A stretch of 64,000 nt of DNA from Polytrichum commune. Its lineage: Eukaryota; Streptophyta; Polytrichopsida; Polytrichales; Polytrichaceae. Positions 47,125 to 58,221 of the stretch are shown here, piece by piece. Within the stretch, counting starts at the first letter, position 1; every line of letters begins with the position of its first letter. The notes beneath the pieces are model-generated. The model was not told the origin of the DNA and did not search any database. It saw only the letters and a program-made list of their open reading frames with translations. Both the position numbers and the translations under genes were made by a program. The DNA is taken from positions 34,675,554 through 34,739,553 of the forward strand of contig OX485803.1 of the NCBI GenBank assembly GCA_950295325.1, read 5' to 3'.

Positions 47125-47255
47125 CCGTCCGCCTCCGTTCCCAACCCCCGTTCCCCCCCGTCCGCTCCCGTTCCCAACCCCGTCCGCTCCCCCCCCTCCG
47201 TCCGCCCCCCCGTCCGGTCCCCCCCCCCCCTCCGTCCGCTCCCCCGTCCGATTCG
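47125..47255. repeat. C-rich (CCG-type) minisatellite
   Basis: Units such as CCCGTTCC, CCGTCCG and runs of C up to 12 long alternate over about 130 bases, with G-runs on the minus strand. It lies about 240 bases upstream of the hAT transposase start. Confidence 0.9.
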
Positions 47256-47497
47256 AATACTATAAATTGAGGGTTCAAGGTGCCATTTTTGCCTCCACTG
47301 ACATAGTGTGTCTCAAGTCTTTTGATTCTCCTTTGAGGAGTGAGGATTGAATGCGTGAGACCCGAATACAGAGGATACTTTGTCCAATCTAGTGACTGTG
47401 AATTAGGGTTGCCCTTGTGGCACTCTTGAACAGGACCTAGTATGCGATCAAAGTTACTTGCTCTAACTTGTTTGTATTTGCAGGTTTTGTTGAAGTC

Positions 47498-48861
47498 ATG
47501 CCACGCCGAAATGATGCATGGGATCATTGGTACGAGGATAAGGGGATGGTTCCCGGTAAATCACAAAGGCAGGTTAAATGTAGGTTTTGCCCGTTCGTCA
47601 TATCTTACCGAGGAAATAGAATGTTGGCCCACCTTGGTTATAGACCTCCTGTAGGGGGTGCTTGTGATGTTTCCACATGTAGGATGGTACCCCCGCATAT
47701 TAGGGTCTTGTTTGAACATTGCGGAGGCATTGTGCCCTTACATGTAGGCATTGTAAATGAGGACTCTCCGGTGCCAGATATTGTACCTCTGGAGCCTATT
47801 ATAGCGGACTCCGTAATTAGTGAAACAGAGCCTTTGCTTATGTCCCAATCCACTCAACATTCTGATGTTGTGATATATGGCACACCTCCTCGTGAACTAC
47901 GTCAACTCAACATAACGGAGGGGTTCAATGTGTCAACAAAACAACTCCTTGATAGAGCATGGGCAACGGCTTTTTATGAAGCTAACATTCCTTTCAACAT
48001 TGTGAGACATCCTGCATTTGTTCATGTTGTGCGTGAAACTGCCCGTCATCGAATGCCAGCCTACACACCACCATCGTACAATGCCATCCGTACGAAGTTG
48101 TTAACTGATAAAAAGGTTGACCTAGATAGGCAAGTGAAGGAGAAGATGGGGAATTCCGTTGAAAAATACGGTGTTACAATATGTTGTGATGGATGGGACA
48201 ACGTGCAAAACCGACCTCTCCTAAACGTTCTCCAATGCGGCACAAAGGGAGACGTTTTCTTGGGTACCATTGATACCACGGGAAATCACAAGGATCATGT
48301 ATACGTTGCTGCTCAAATTCAACCATTTGTGGAAAAGGTTGGTCGACATAATGTGGTCCAGATTTGCACCGACAATGCCCCAGTTATGGCCTCCGCTGCT
48401 CGCGACTTGATTCAAGCAAATCCCGATCTATATTTTCAAGGATGTGCTGCGCATTGCCTAGATCTCCTCTTAGAAGATTGGGGGAAGGAGGAATGGGTGA
48501 AAAAGTTGGTAAAAAAGGCGCGCCATATTTGTATTTTTATCAAAAACCATCATGCTCTTAAGCTATATTCCGGAGGTTGTCACCAAATCTCTCACTCCGC
48601 CTACCTGTAGAGACCCGTTTTGCAACGAACTTCATCATGATAGATCGTCTTCTTCAAGTACGCAATGCTTTGGAAAGAATGGTGGTTGATGAGGATTGGC
48701 CTACTCTAATGCGTGATATGAGGAGGAGATCTCGCACCTCTTACATGAAGGGCTTTGTTGTGCGAAGCTTTATACGTTCTGATGGATTCTGGAACACGCC
48801 GAAGGTGCTGGATCCGGCCCCTGGAAGGGTGTTGGAGGGTAATCTAGCAATCCCACTTTGA
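47498..48861 (+). pseudogene. hAT-family transposase, frameshifted and truncated
   Basis: The frame from the ATG at 47498 to 48610 gives 370 residues. An N-terminal BED-type zinc finger (QVKCRFCPF, then MLAHLGY) comes first. A DUF659-like catalytic region follows with YGVTICCDGWDNVQNRPLLN (first Asp), VVQICTDNAPVM (second Asp) and CAAHCLDLLLED. A frameshift near 48575 moves reading to 48577-48861 (LSLRLPVETRFATNFIMIDRLL, then FWNTPK), where homology ends. The hAT dimerisation domain is missing. A 3' splice site (TTTGTATTTGCAG) ends at 47483, so the leader may contain an intron. It cannot encode active enzyme. Confidence 0.88.
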
Positions 48862-49247
48862 TTTCCGAGGCTATCCCTCACAATTTGATTTGTTGTCCGG
48901 TATTCGTCTCACTTAGACGTCAGGACTACCTGCATTGCTGGTCGGAGGATGTTTTCCGCTGCTCCTTCAGCAACTACCCATTCCTTGAGTATGCGGCCCT
49001 CCCTTCTGCTTCAGTAGTGTGTATATAGCGCCCTTAATTCTACCCTGTGAGGGTGCGAAACCCTCAACTGCGTCTCCCCTGGCCCATTCGACTACAATCA
49101 CTTCAGTGCATCCATCCTCCCTTGACTCCCGTTGTCATGACAGGTAACCTCCTTCCTACCTTACGATCTGCATACCTGTCCTTCTCCCTTCCCTGTTGGA
49201 TAGAACCCGGGTGAGCCAGCAACAATTCCTCCCGGATGAGGAGTGCG
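48862..49247. other. GC-richer repeat DNA
   Basis: Between the hAT remnant and the inserted small hAT element. It continues at 50124 after that insertion. Probably part of the 46.5-kb repeat copy; no gene. Confidence 0.4.
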
Positions 49248-49255
49248 GTCGTCAC

Positions 49256-50115
49256 CAGTGTTGAACGGGTATGTTGTAAAGTGCATATAGGGGAGGCCTG
49301 GTTTTTGAAAATTTCTTGGAAATGTAGAACATCGAGGTATTGATATTACAAAGGTTTTGTATTTTCAAGGTAGGGTATGTGTATGTGGTCTTGTAAAATT
49401 TCTTGAATTTTAGGGTACGTGTTATGGTGTGATTTTTTTTCATATACCAGGGTGCCCAGTGCAAGGGTATGGTATGTCATTTTAAGGTTTTTAAGAGAGA
49501 ATTTAATTATTTAATAATTTAATTTAAAATAAAATAAAAAATCCAAAACATATGAAGCATGAACTTGAGCAAACTGATCAAATTGAATCATGATTTGAAT
49601 TTATCAAATTGTCATGCTTGACTAAGTATTGACTCCATGGCGACAAATCTCACTCCCCTAAACACCCTAAGCAATCTCCTAAATCCTAACCCAGAATCAC
49701 TAAACTTGTTTAGCAAACACAAACCCTAGTTGTTATATGAAGTTGGTGCTTCAAGCAAAGACAAAACGGAATTACCTCTTCTTGAAGGTGCAACACCCTC
49801 TCTCCCACATTAATCAACGTTGCTAGCTTAACCCCAACAACAAAGCTCCACTACCTGTAGTACGCTGTGCACACAACAAACCCGTACATCGCCGGAAGCA
49901 GGCATAATGAACAAAGACGTGCATGTTTAAGGGTTTCCAAGCTCATCATTGAGCAAGGTACGGGTTAGTGACCAGGTTTAGGGTTGGCAGTGAGTCCAGG
50001 GCCCGGGTATGAACCTGGTATTTGCGCATTGCTTGGTAGTTCAAGCTGGTATCACAAACCAATGTACATACCCTTTTACAGACCCGTGTGCGGGACAGAT
50101 ACCCGTTCAACACTG
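49256..50115. mobile_element. Non-autonomous hAT element with 8-bp target duplication
   Basis: CAGTGTTGAACGGGTAT at 49256-49272 is exactly repeated, inverted, at 50099-50115. GTCGTCAC flanks both ends (49248-49255 and 50116-50123), an exact 8-bp duplication as made by hAT transposases. The 860-bp interior has no transposase frame. Perfect ends and flanks suggest fairly recent insertion. Confidence 0.96.
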
Positions 50116-50123
50116 GTCGTCAC

Positions 50124-50739
50124 CCAGCCTCGGTTCGCTTCCTCTGCTCCAGTGCAATCCCCGGTTGCGTTCCCAAACCGCCTAACCCACCGGCCTCTCA
50201 CCTAGTTGCTCCAGCAGCTTCTAGTTCGGGGCATCCATCCTTGCCCCTGTAGCAACCTGCATTGCCCAGGGTCTCCTTCGCCGCATTCGGCACCGCCCTT
50301 GCTCTCCCCTGCCGCGCCCAGAGAGAGCTATCCCCCAACCAACACTCCCTCATCCTCTCGACTGGATCCTAGAATTCAGGCTTCATCCCAACTGGTCCTT
50401 AAACGAACAGTCCTCAAGACTAAAACAAACTCAAGACCAACCCTTAATCCTTAAAACTTCTATCAATCTACTCAACATTAACTAATCCCACAATTTTTAG
50501 AGTTCTCACTTTGCACTAATTCAAACCCCCTAAGCCCCGCTAACATTTTTAGACTAGCTCACTTAAATCAACTCCCAACTTCCACTCTTTTTATTTTCCT
50601 GCATAAACTCAACATGACACTATTCTAACTTTTTAATGTCTCTTTAGCCTCACTAAACATTGTGGGCACAAAAATGGGCTCATAGTGTACTACTAAAACC
50701 ATGAATATCCAAAACGACTTTCGATTGTTTTTTCAACGA
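50124..50739. other. Repeat DNA, no gene
   Basis: Continuation of the sequence interrupted by the 860-bp hAT element. Pro- and Ser-rich short frames only. Confidence 0.4.
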
Positions 50740-52192
50740 TCTGCTTGTGCAGGTCATCTCTAATGTCAGAATGATCACTGCGATTACATGCATTGCAATG
50801 GAGGTATGCGCAATAGCACCGAGTGGGCAGGTTCAACTCATCTCCCATTTGTTGTGGATGATGTTGCCCTTGCTAGATCCACTTTTGAATGTAAGATATG
50901 CCGATTACCACATGTGTGCATTGCTTTGTGTCATATTCGCATACTTTATGTCCACTCCACATCTACTGAGATGTTAAGGACTTGTATTCATTTTGGTGTG
51001 CATGATCACCCATGTATCCAATGGTATATGCCGTGAATCATTAGACATGACATATTAGTGCATTGCAAATGAAGTGTTGAAAATACCCACCGCAACAAAT
51101 TCAACTATAGTTTTGGGTTCAAGCAAGCAATTCTTGGCCAATTATCTTTTCAAATCTCTCACTATTGTGAAGGTCGTCATCTAGTTGGTTCATCATTAGA
51201 GTTGGTCATGGACAAATTCAGTATTCTTGCATCTCTAAATTGTCGTAATTTTGTATCTGGATCAGAATGCTTTGTGCGTAGTGGAATGAGAACTATAAAT
51301 AGTATTATGATACTTATAAACCATTTTACTTTCAAGTTTCTTCATGGCAGTCGCTTCCCAGGGCAATCAAAAGAGAAAGTGTTTATTTTTAAGATGTCCG
51401 TAGATCTTCGATGCAGTGGTGTGAAGCTTGTAAAAAGAATGCAAGTTGGGGGGGCAGACATGGATAACTCTTGGATTATGTTTGACCATGTTAAACATGT
51501 GAAATATTGGACAACAATGGTTTGTCATGTGTACGATAGTCGATATTATAAAGTGTTGATCATTGCGTGTTGTGACATGCAATTTGATGATGGTACAACA
51601 CAAACTCTTTTTGGAAAAAATTGAATGTTGTAATAGCAGATAATGGTGTTTCAAAGGTAAACTTCAAAGGGTTCGTGGCAGACAATGCTTAAGCTAATTA
51701 GAATGTAGTGAGGATAATTTACGGTGATGATTATCCAACTTTGCCCATGGTCGTACGTGAACGTACATGTCTTTTTCATGGGGCTGCAAGTTAGGATAAG
51801 GTGACATAGAAGTATATCAAACCATTATTGCAATTTCAACACAAACAACTCTACAAGGATTATAAAGATGCAAAAACAATGAACGATGCTGAGACTAAAT
51901 ACTATGTCATTCATTGTTGGTGGTTGTCATCCGGAGCTGCTACAGAGGAAGGTATCATCGGTCTTTCAGAGTGGTTGGGATTTTCGCATTTCCGTTACAA
52001 ACAATGGGGTGATCACATGTTACTTGTAAGTGCATAGTAATCTACATTATTAAATGTTATTGAGCTTTTATTGATTTATTTAAATTCTAACATATCTATA
52101 ATTCATTTTTTCTAACCCTAAACTTATGTGTGGTTCATAGGATATGGCAATCGAAGAACGTGCAGAAATGCCAACATGCAACATTGCGGAAA
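50740..52192 (+). pseudogene. MULE-type transposase, 5' part (split by copia)
   Basis: Frames 50788-51036, 51202-51624 and 51828-52037 give a degenerate transposase related to the fragment at 28.7-29.4 kb. In order: MHCNGGMRNSTEWAG, CKICRLPHVCIALCH, RTCIHFGVHDHPC, SRFPGQSKEKVFIFKMS, SWIMFDHVKHVKYWTTMVCH, then CCDMQFDD (first Asp), GFVADNA (second Asp), RERTCLFHGAAS and SSGAATEEG (candidate Glu). This fits the MULE DDE layout. It has numerous stops. The reading continues at 58222 after the copia insertion at 52193. Confidence 0.75.
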
Positions 52193-52514
52193 TGTTGTAG
52201 AGGTAGGCATCTATACTGTAAAGATAGATGGCCACGTAGCAACCTCGAGATATGTAGAGGCTTAATTAGGAGCCATCAGTCCTAATTAGCCTCGGTCCAG
52301 GGTCCGAGGAGGAGTTGGACGATTATCCCAACGGCCGAGTATTTAGGAGGGAAGCCGCCATTGTAATCAGGTAGTCAGGAGTATCTGTCAGACCATTAAG
52401 ACTACTAAGTATGTACTCACAGTATATAAAGGAGGCCTCTACCTGAGGACCTACACTTCATTTTTGAACTGTTATGCTGCTGCACTTTCTACCTGATTTC
52501 TCACCTTCACAACA
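52193..52514 (+). repeat. Copia 5' LTR
   Basis: Starts TGTTGTAGAGG and ends TTCACAACA. A TATA box (AGTATATAAAGG) lies near 52423. CGTTATCAACATTG follows at 52515 as the likely primer site, the same layout as the candidate LTR at 13091-15290. Confidence 0.95.
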
Positions 52515-53255
52515 CGTTATCAACATTGTTTGCTCTTGCGCTTCTTACATCCATACTCTTATGCTCTTACTCTGATTCTTTAGATCTTAGTTCTTAGTTC
52601 TTACTCTTAGAAGTAGTTAGACGCCGAAAAGTTGCTCCAGTTTAGACTCAGAAAAAGCTGAGAGAAGTGAGAGATATTTAGTTATCTAATACCACTTTCG
52701 GCACTTGGAGTCTGATCGTTCGGAGAGAGTTTTTGGCGAAGCTCACAACTCTCTTGATCTGCTTATACCTTATTCATTTCAGGGAGCTCTATTAAACCCC
52801 CTTTTCTTTCTTCCCATTGAGTTTCTTTGTGCATGTACATTGATTATGCTTCTGAAGTTTCTGATTTCATTCGCAAAAACTCATACTCCTTAGCAGAAAT
52901 ACTGTCCAACTGTAGTTTGAATGGTTCAAAGTTTTGATCTGATTATACATAGGTTAGACCAGGTCTTTCTTAGATCTGATCATATCATACTGAGGTCTGT
53001 ATGTTGGACCACTTGTTCAAAGTCTTAGTATAGTGGTCAGAACCTCAGATTCTACCTAGCATAACCCAGATCATAATAGTCTGAAACATATAACCCTGTA
53101 TATATTGTCTGATATACCGCAATACTATCTGACTTAGTATATACAGATGTAGATATAGCCATTTGAGACTGAAAACCTGTCAGCTTACCCACAAGATTAT
53201 AACCAAATCAGTCTCATTGAAGTTCTTAGGTTGATAGCACAAACATTCAGCCAGA

Positions 53256-53877
53256 ATGGCATCTAGATATAAGTCTGAGAAGACCGAGAATCCTACTGTT
53301 ATGGCTACCCAAACATCATCATTTGCACCCTCAGAGTCCAGACTACAACCCCTGCAGTTTAACGCATTACACTCTAATGGTTCTAATTTCCTAGAATGGT
53401 TGAATGATGCTAAGACCGTATTAGCAGCCGAGGATCTAGCTGCTACACTGGAAGATGACCCAGCAGGCGAAATACATGATGTATACAAGTCCCAGGCGCT
53501 ACTGCTGCTAAGGAGGCACATGGACCATGCTCTAAGATTGCAATACATCCAAGTTGAAGCCCCGCCAGACTTTGGAGGGAGTTGAATGCACGATTCAACC
53601 ACCAAGAGACCCTGTTCTTACTGCAGGCTAGGAGTGACTAGATAAATCTAAGGGTTCTAGACTTTCCAAATTTTGTCTCTTTCAATTCTGAATTGCATAG
53701 AATCACAACCCAACTGAAATTATGCGGGCAAACCATTTCAGAGGCCGAGATGATTGAGAAATTTTGTCCACCTTCCCCCCTGCCACATCTATATTGTCAC
53801 AACAATGTACAAATATGAATTTCAGGACTCATTCACAGCTAATGTCTCATCTTTTGCTCGCAGAATAGCACCAACAG
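53256..53877 (+). pseudogene. Copia gag
   Basis: The frame 53256-53585 encodes the N-terminal UBN2-like gag: PLQFNALHSNGSNFLEWLND, then ALLLLRRHMDHALRLQYIQVE. Out-of-frame remnants (TTQLKLCGQTISEAEMIEKF and similar) continue to about 53877. A TGA at 53583-53585 and further stops break it. It is the same gag type as the truncated one at 15403. Confidence 0.8.
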
Positions 53878-54975
53878 TTGTTGCTTAGAAATGCAGAGTC
53901 AAGGCCGGCTCGGGAGGTGCATGTTACCGAACCAACTATGAAGGAGGTTCATGCCACATCAATCATCCAGACTGAGGCACATACAACCCAAGCACCGAAA
54001 CGGCCTCCCAAAGGGTTCACCAAAAAGTTTACATCTAAACCTACCAGGTACGTGGCAAGGGGGACGCCCAAGAAGCCTAAACCCTCTCATTCTAAACCTG
54101 TTAAGGGTAACTACCATAAATGTGGCCGCAAGGGCCACTATGCAAAGGAATGCCGGGCTTCGGCATATGTTGTAGAGTTATATAGAGAATTACATAAACT
54201 TAAAAACCAACCCTGGCATAATTATAACCTGGATGTACAAACTGATAATAATCCAGATATTGAGAATTTTATGGCATTAAGAGGCAAATCAGAAAATAAG
54301 GCTAACATAGCCCTATTAGATAGTGCCTCTACACATACAATTCTCACGAATCCTAAATTCTTTGAATTCAAAGATAAAGAGACATCATGGTACTATTGTA
54401 ACCTAGTTACAATGGCCGGAAGCCGAAAACTTAAGTTTCGGGAGGGCCGGGCAGTAATTGGCCTGCCCGGGGGATTCCCCCTCATATGTGAACGAGCAAT
54501 GTATGCTCCGGAAGCCCCTCGTAACCTGATCAATTCCAAGGACTTAAGGGCTAGCCAAATCCACGTGTCCACAGCGTTGGACAATGCTGAAGAGGTCCTG
54601 GAACTCAGGCAAGGGCAGAGCCTCCTTGCCACCGCTCATACGGGAGCCGAAGGCCTATATAAGATAGTTATAGAGTCTATAACATCTAGCCCCATCTCTC
54701 TGACAGATGAGGAGGAAGTTTGCATGGCAGCCTGGGACAAGGGCTCACGGCTAGATGGCCATAACCTGGCGACGGGAGTATCAAGAGATACTACAGCCAA
54801 ACAAGACTTATGGCATAGGAGGTTAGAACATCCAAGGGTAACGGTATTAGGTAGGATGTTACCCCTAACCTTGGGCCATAATTTGAGCTCATCAGATGCT
54901 CACAAAATGCATGAGTGCATTGCTTGTATTAAGGGAAAATTCAGTAAAAAAACCTTCAAAGTGGCAACTTCCTAG
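53878..54975 (+). pseudogene. Copia nucleocapsid, protease and pre-integrase
   Basis: A 365-codon open frame. The zinc knuckle reads YHKCGRKGHYAKEC with Tyr in place of the first Cys. The protease active site is IALLDSASTHTIL (the D-S-A form). The GAG-pre-integrase zinc module follows: DLWHRRLEHPRVTVLGRMLP and HKMHECIACIKGK. The long open frame in an otherwise broken element suggests modest age. Confidence 0.9.
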
Positions 54976-55878
54976 TGAGTTACCACCACCCTTGTATCGA
55001 ATCCATGGTGATATATGTGGACCGATCAATCCTCCTTCAGGTTTATTTAAGTATTTCTTTGTATTAATAGATGCATCCGGGAGCCACTTAGAGGTATCCC
55101 TTTTAACCACCCGAAATATGGTTTTTCCCAAATTGTTCGCTATACTTATTAAATATCGCAACCATTTTCCTGATTTTCCAATCAAGTAACTTAGGATGGA
55201 TAATGCACTAGAATTCAGATCCCACGCATTCGAAGACTATTGTGTAGCCACATGTATAGCAATGACGTATTCAGTTCCGTATGAACATTCACAAAATGGC
55301 TTAGCTGAGGCCTTTATAAAGAAAATACAACTAGTGACCCGACCCTTATTACTTCAGGCTCAATTGCCTTCATCCATCTAGGGGCATGCCGTATTGCATG
55401 CCACAACCCTACTTAAACTTAGACCCACACTACTTAATGTACAAACCCCAGTCAAACTCCAATCAGGCCGAATTCCAGATGTGTCACATATAAAAGTGTT
55501 CGGATGTCAAGTTTGGGTGCCTGTGGCTGAACCTAAGCGGTGTACGATTGGAGCACACCGAGAGGAGGGGATCTACATCGGATTTGACAGCTGTGAATCT
55601 TACTTAAAGCCATATTTGTAAATTGTCAATTTATTGAAAATATTTTCCCAAAACTCTACAAACCCCAGTCAAACTCCAATCAGGCCGAATTCCAGATGTG
55701 TCACATATAAAAGTGTTCGGATGTCAAGTTTGGGTGCCTGTGGCTGAACCTAAGCGGTGTACGATTGGAGCACACCGAGAGGAGGGGCTCTACATCGGAT
55801 TTGACAGCTGTGAATCTTACTTAAAGCCATATTTGTAAATTGTCGATTTATTGAAAATATTTTCCCGAAACTCTACAA
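54976..55878 (+). pseudogene. Copia integrase, with 217-bp tandem duplication
   Basis: The integrase core reads HGDICGPI (Asp), RMDNALEFRSHAF (Asp, 55193-55230) and SVPYEHSQNGLAEAFIKKI (Glu), broken by a TAA at 55187-55189 and a TAG at 55379-55381. The C-terminal part (SHIKVFGCQVWVPV, EEGIYIGFDS) lies at 55441-55657 and is tandemly duplicated at 55658-55874. The unit is 217 bp, not a multiple of three, so the duplication shifts the frame. Confidence 0.9.
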
Positions 55879-55978
55879 ATCTAAACCGGGTACAAGTCTA
55901 GAATTTTTAGCACCAGAAACCTTAACTCTGAACCCGGATCCACCTATTGGTTTATCAGAAACTGAGGTCACTAGATTA

Positions 55979-57837
55979 TTGCACTTGAAATTGTTAGCAG
56001 AAAAGGTGCCAGATGGCTTTGCTTCAAGAGATAGAATAATTAGACATCCTATACCCAGGACTGAAAACTCGTTACCTCAGAAAAGGGCAGCCCCTACCCC
56101 GACTGCCACACCAGCTAAGAAAACCACTAAACTAGCTGCTAAACCCAGAACCCCTAAGCCGAAGGCTACTAAGCCGAAGGCTACTAAACTGAAAAATCAC
56201 TACACAGCCGAATCATTGGATTCAGACCTTGGAACTCTGGAAGAAACCAAATCCAGGGCAGATTGGCCCATGTGGCAACAGACCCTAAAGGCCGAATATA
56301 ATTCTCTTAGAAAACATAAAGTGTTTGGCCCGACAGTAAATGATTTGGATAAACATCCAATAGGCCACAGACTGATCTTTATAAGAAAGTTTGATGCAAG
56401 TGAAACTATTACGAGATACAAGGTACGTTTTGTCGCTCAAGGTTTTTCACAAAGGCCCAGAATTGATTTTAACCAAACTTATTCTCCTGTAATGGATACT
56501 ATTTCTTTCAGATTCTTACTAGCATTGACTGTTCAATTATCATTATATATATACCTTTCGGATGTGGTTACAACCTACTTACATGGTGCCCTAGACATAA
56601 AACTGTTCATTGTACCGCCACCTGGTATTATACGGTCCATACCCGCAGCCATACCCGGCAAACACATGGACTTATAGATAATGAAGTCACTCTATGGACT
56701 GAAGCAGGCCGGGAGGACCTAGTACCACCACTTGTGTCACTACTTAATGTCTAAAGGTTTTATACACAACCCTACTCTGCCGTGTATTTTTACTTTGGTA
56801 AACACAACTGGTTTTGTCATAGTGGCAGTGTATGTAGACGATCTGAATGTGATTAGAATGCCTGATTTATGCAAATATACCCAAGATTTGCTAGTCCAAC
56901 ATTTTGATATGAAAATTTTAGAAAAAACAACCTACTGCCTGGGTTTACAAATTCAGCACTTTAAGTATGTTAGTATATTGTTACACCAACATGCATATAT
57001 CCAGAAATTACTCAAAACCTTTAACATGGATGAATCTCATTCATTGGCTGCCCCTATGATAGGCCGTAGTAAAACTAGGGAAAACCCCTATCATCCTCAT
57101 GAGGAGGAGGAAGATATTATTGATAAACAAAGATACCTCACGGCTCTAGGGGCCTTCATCTACCTAACTACACACACTAGGCCGGATATAGGCTTTGCTA
57201 CTAGTATACTTGCTAGACACAGTCAAAGTTCTACTGCTAGGCATTGGAATGGAGTAAAACATTTAATGAGGTACTTACGGGGAACCGAGGACTTAGGATT
57301 GTTTTACACAAAATGCCAAAATCTAGAAATTACAGGTTATGCCGATTCGGGCTTCAAAGCGGATGAGGTTGCAGGCAAATTTCAAATGGGATACATATTC
57401 ATCCGAGACGGGGCCCCAATTTCGTGGAAGTCAGTAAAACAAACAGTTACCGCCACGTCAATCAACCATGCTGAGTTGTTGGCATTCCATGAGGCTGCCA
57501 GGGAGGCAGTTTGGCTACAGACTTTGGAGGGAATCATTACTAAGCAATGCAACATCAAGACTCAAGAGAAGCCAATAGTAATATATGAGGATAATGCCTC
57601 CTGCGTGAGGCAAATGCAATCATGTTTTTTTAAGCTGATAGGATGAAGTATATTAGCCCTCATATATTTACATTTTCACAAGACTTAGTTGAGAATGGCC
57701 AAATAGAGATTAGAAAGATAGAATCAGAAAATAACATAGCAGATATGCTAACTAAAACACTCCCAGCCTATAAACACAAAAAGCTTATAGAGGCTGCAGG
57801 TATGAAATCACTTTCTGACCTTAACCGAATTGACTGA
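55979..57837 (+). pseudogene. Copia reverse transcriptase and RNase H
   Basis: A Lys/Pro/Thr-rich linker leads into the reverse transcriptase: TRYKVRFVAQGFSQRP, FNQTYSPVMDTISFRFLLA, then after a TAG near 56677 SLYGLKQAGRT, and VAVYVDDLNVI (YVDD at 56831-56842). RNase H follows: LEITGYADSGFKAD, PISWKSVKQTVTATS, NHAELLAFHEAAREAVWL, IVIYEDNASCV and NIADMLTKTLP. Breaks: TAG near 56677, TAG near 56720, TGA near 57646. Otherwise the frame is open for long stretches. Confidence 0.93.
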
Positions 57838-57895
57838 CACTCTTTTCTTTACTTAATAAAGTTTTTAACGAGGTCATCTCAAGGTTGAGGAGGAG

Positions 57896-58217
57896 TGTTA
57901 TAGAGGTAGGCATCTATACTGTAGAGATAGATGGCCACGTAGCAACCTCGAGATATGTAGAGGCTTAATTAGGAGCCATCAGTCCTAATTAGCCTCGGTC
58001 CAGTATCCGAGGAGGAGCTGGACGATTATCCCAACGGCCGAGTATTAAGGAGGGAAGCCGCCATTGTAATCAAGTAGTCATGAGTATCTGTCAGACCATT
58101 AAGACTACTAAGTATGTACTCACAGTATATAAAGGAGGCCTCTCCCTGAGGACCTACACTTCATTTTCGAACTGTTATGTTGCTGCACTTTCTACCTGAT
58201 TTCTCACCTTCACAACA
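57896..58217 (+). repeat. Copia 3' LTR
   Basis: Same length (322 bp) as the 5' LTR and about 96-97 percent identical, with the same TATA box. It begins TGTTATAGAGG, with one change in the fifth base. Confidence 0.95.
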
Positions 58218-58221
58218 GAAA

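Larger units (their letters stand above)
46891..48861 (+). mobile_element. hAT element, 3'-truncated
   Basis: The element is proposed to begin at 46891 with CAGGGTTGTC, a hAT-like terminus. Subterminal palindromic motifs (TGTCGTGACGGA at 46906, its complement at 46957; CATAATGTCGTG at 46930, its complement at 46962) resemble transposase-binding sites. A C-rich minisatellite and the transposase gene follow. No matching right end (CAACCCTG) was found and the transposase loses homology near 48800, so the 3' end is missing. Confidence 0.5.
52193..58217 (+). mobile_element. Full-length Ty1/copia retrotransposon
   Basis: Two 322-bp LTRs (52193-52514, 57896-58217) differ at about 11 positions by eye (about 3.4 percent). 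Flanks share GAAA (..CGGAAA before, GAAAAC after), consistent with a 4-5 bp target duplication. The interior runs in copia order: gag, protease, integrase, reverse transcriptase, RNase H. A purine tract (AGGTTGAGGAGGAG) precedes the 3' LTR. Stops and a 217-bp duplication show it is inactive. It splits a MULE transposase. Confidence 0.95.

Noticed and set aside
47084-47527. 147-codon minus-strand frame rich in Gly/Arg
   Set aside because: Produced by the C-rich minisatellite; no domain.
50116-50454. 82-codon Pro/Ser-rich frame
   Set aside because: Low-complexity and inside repeat DNA.
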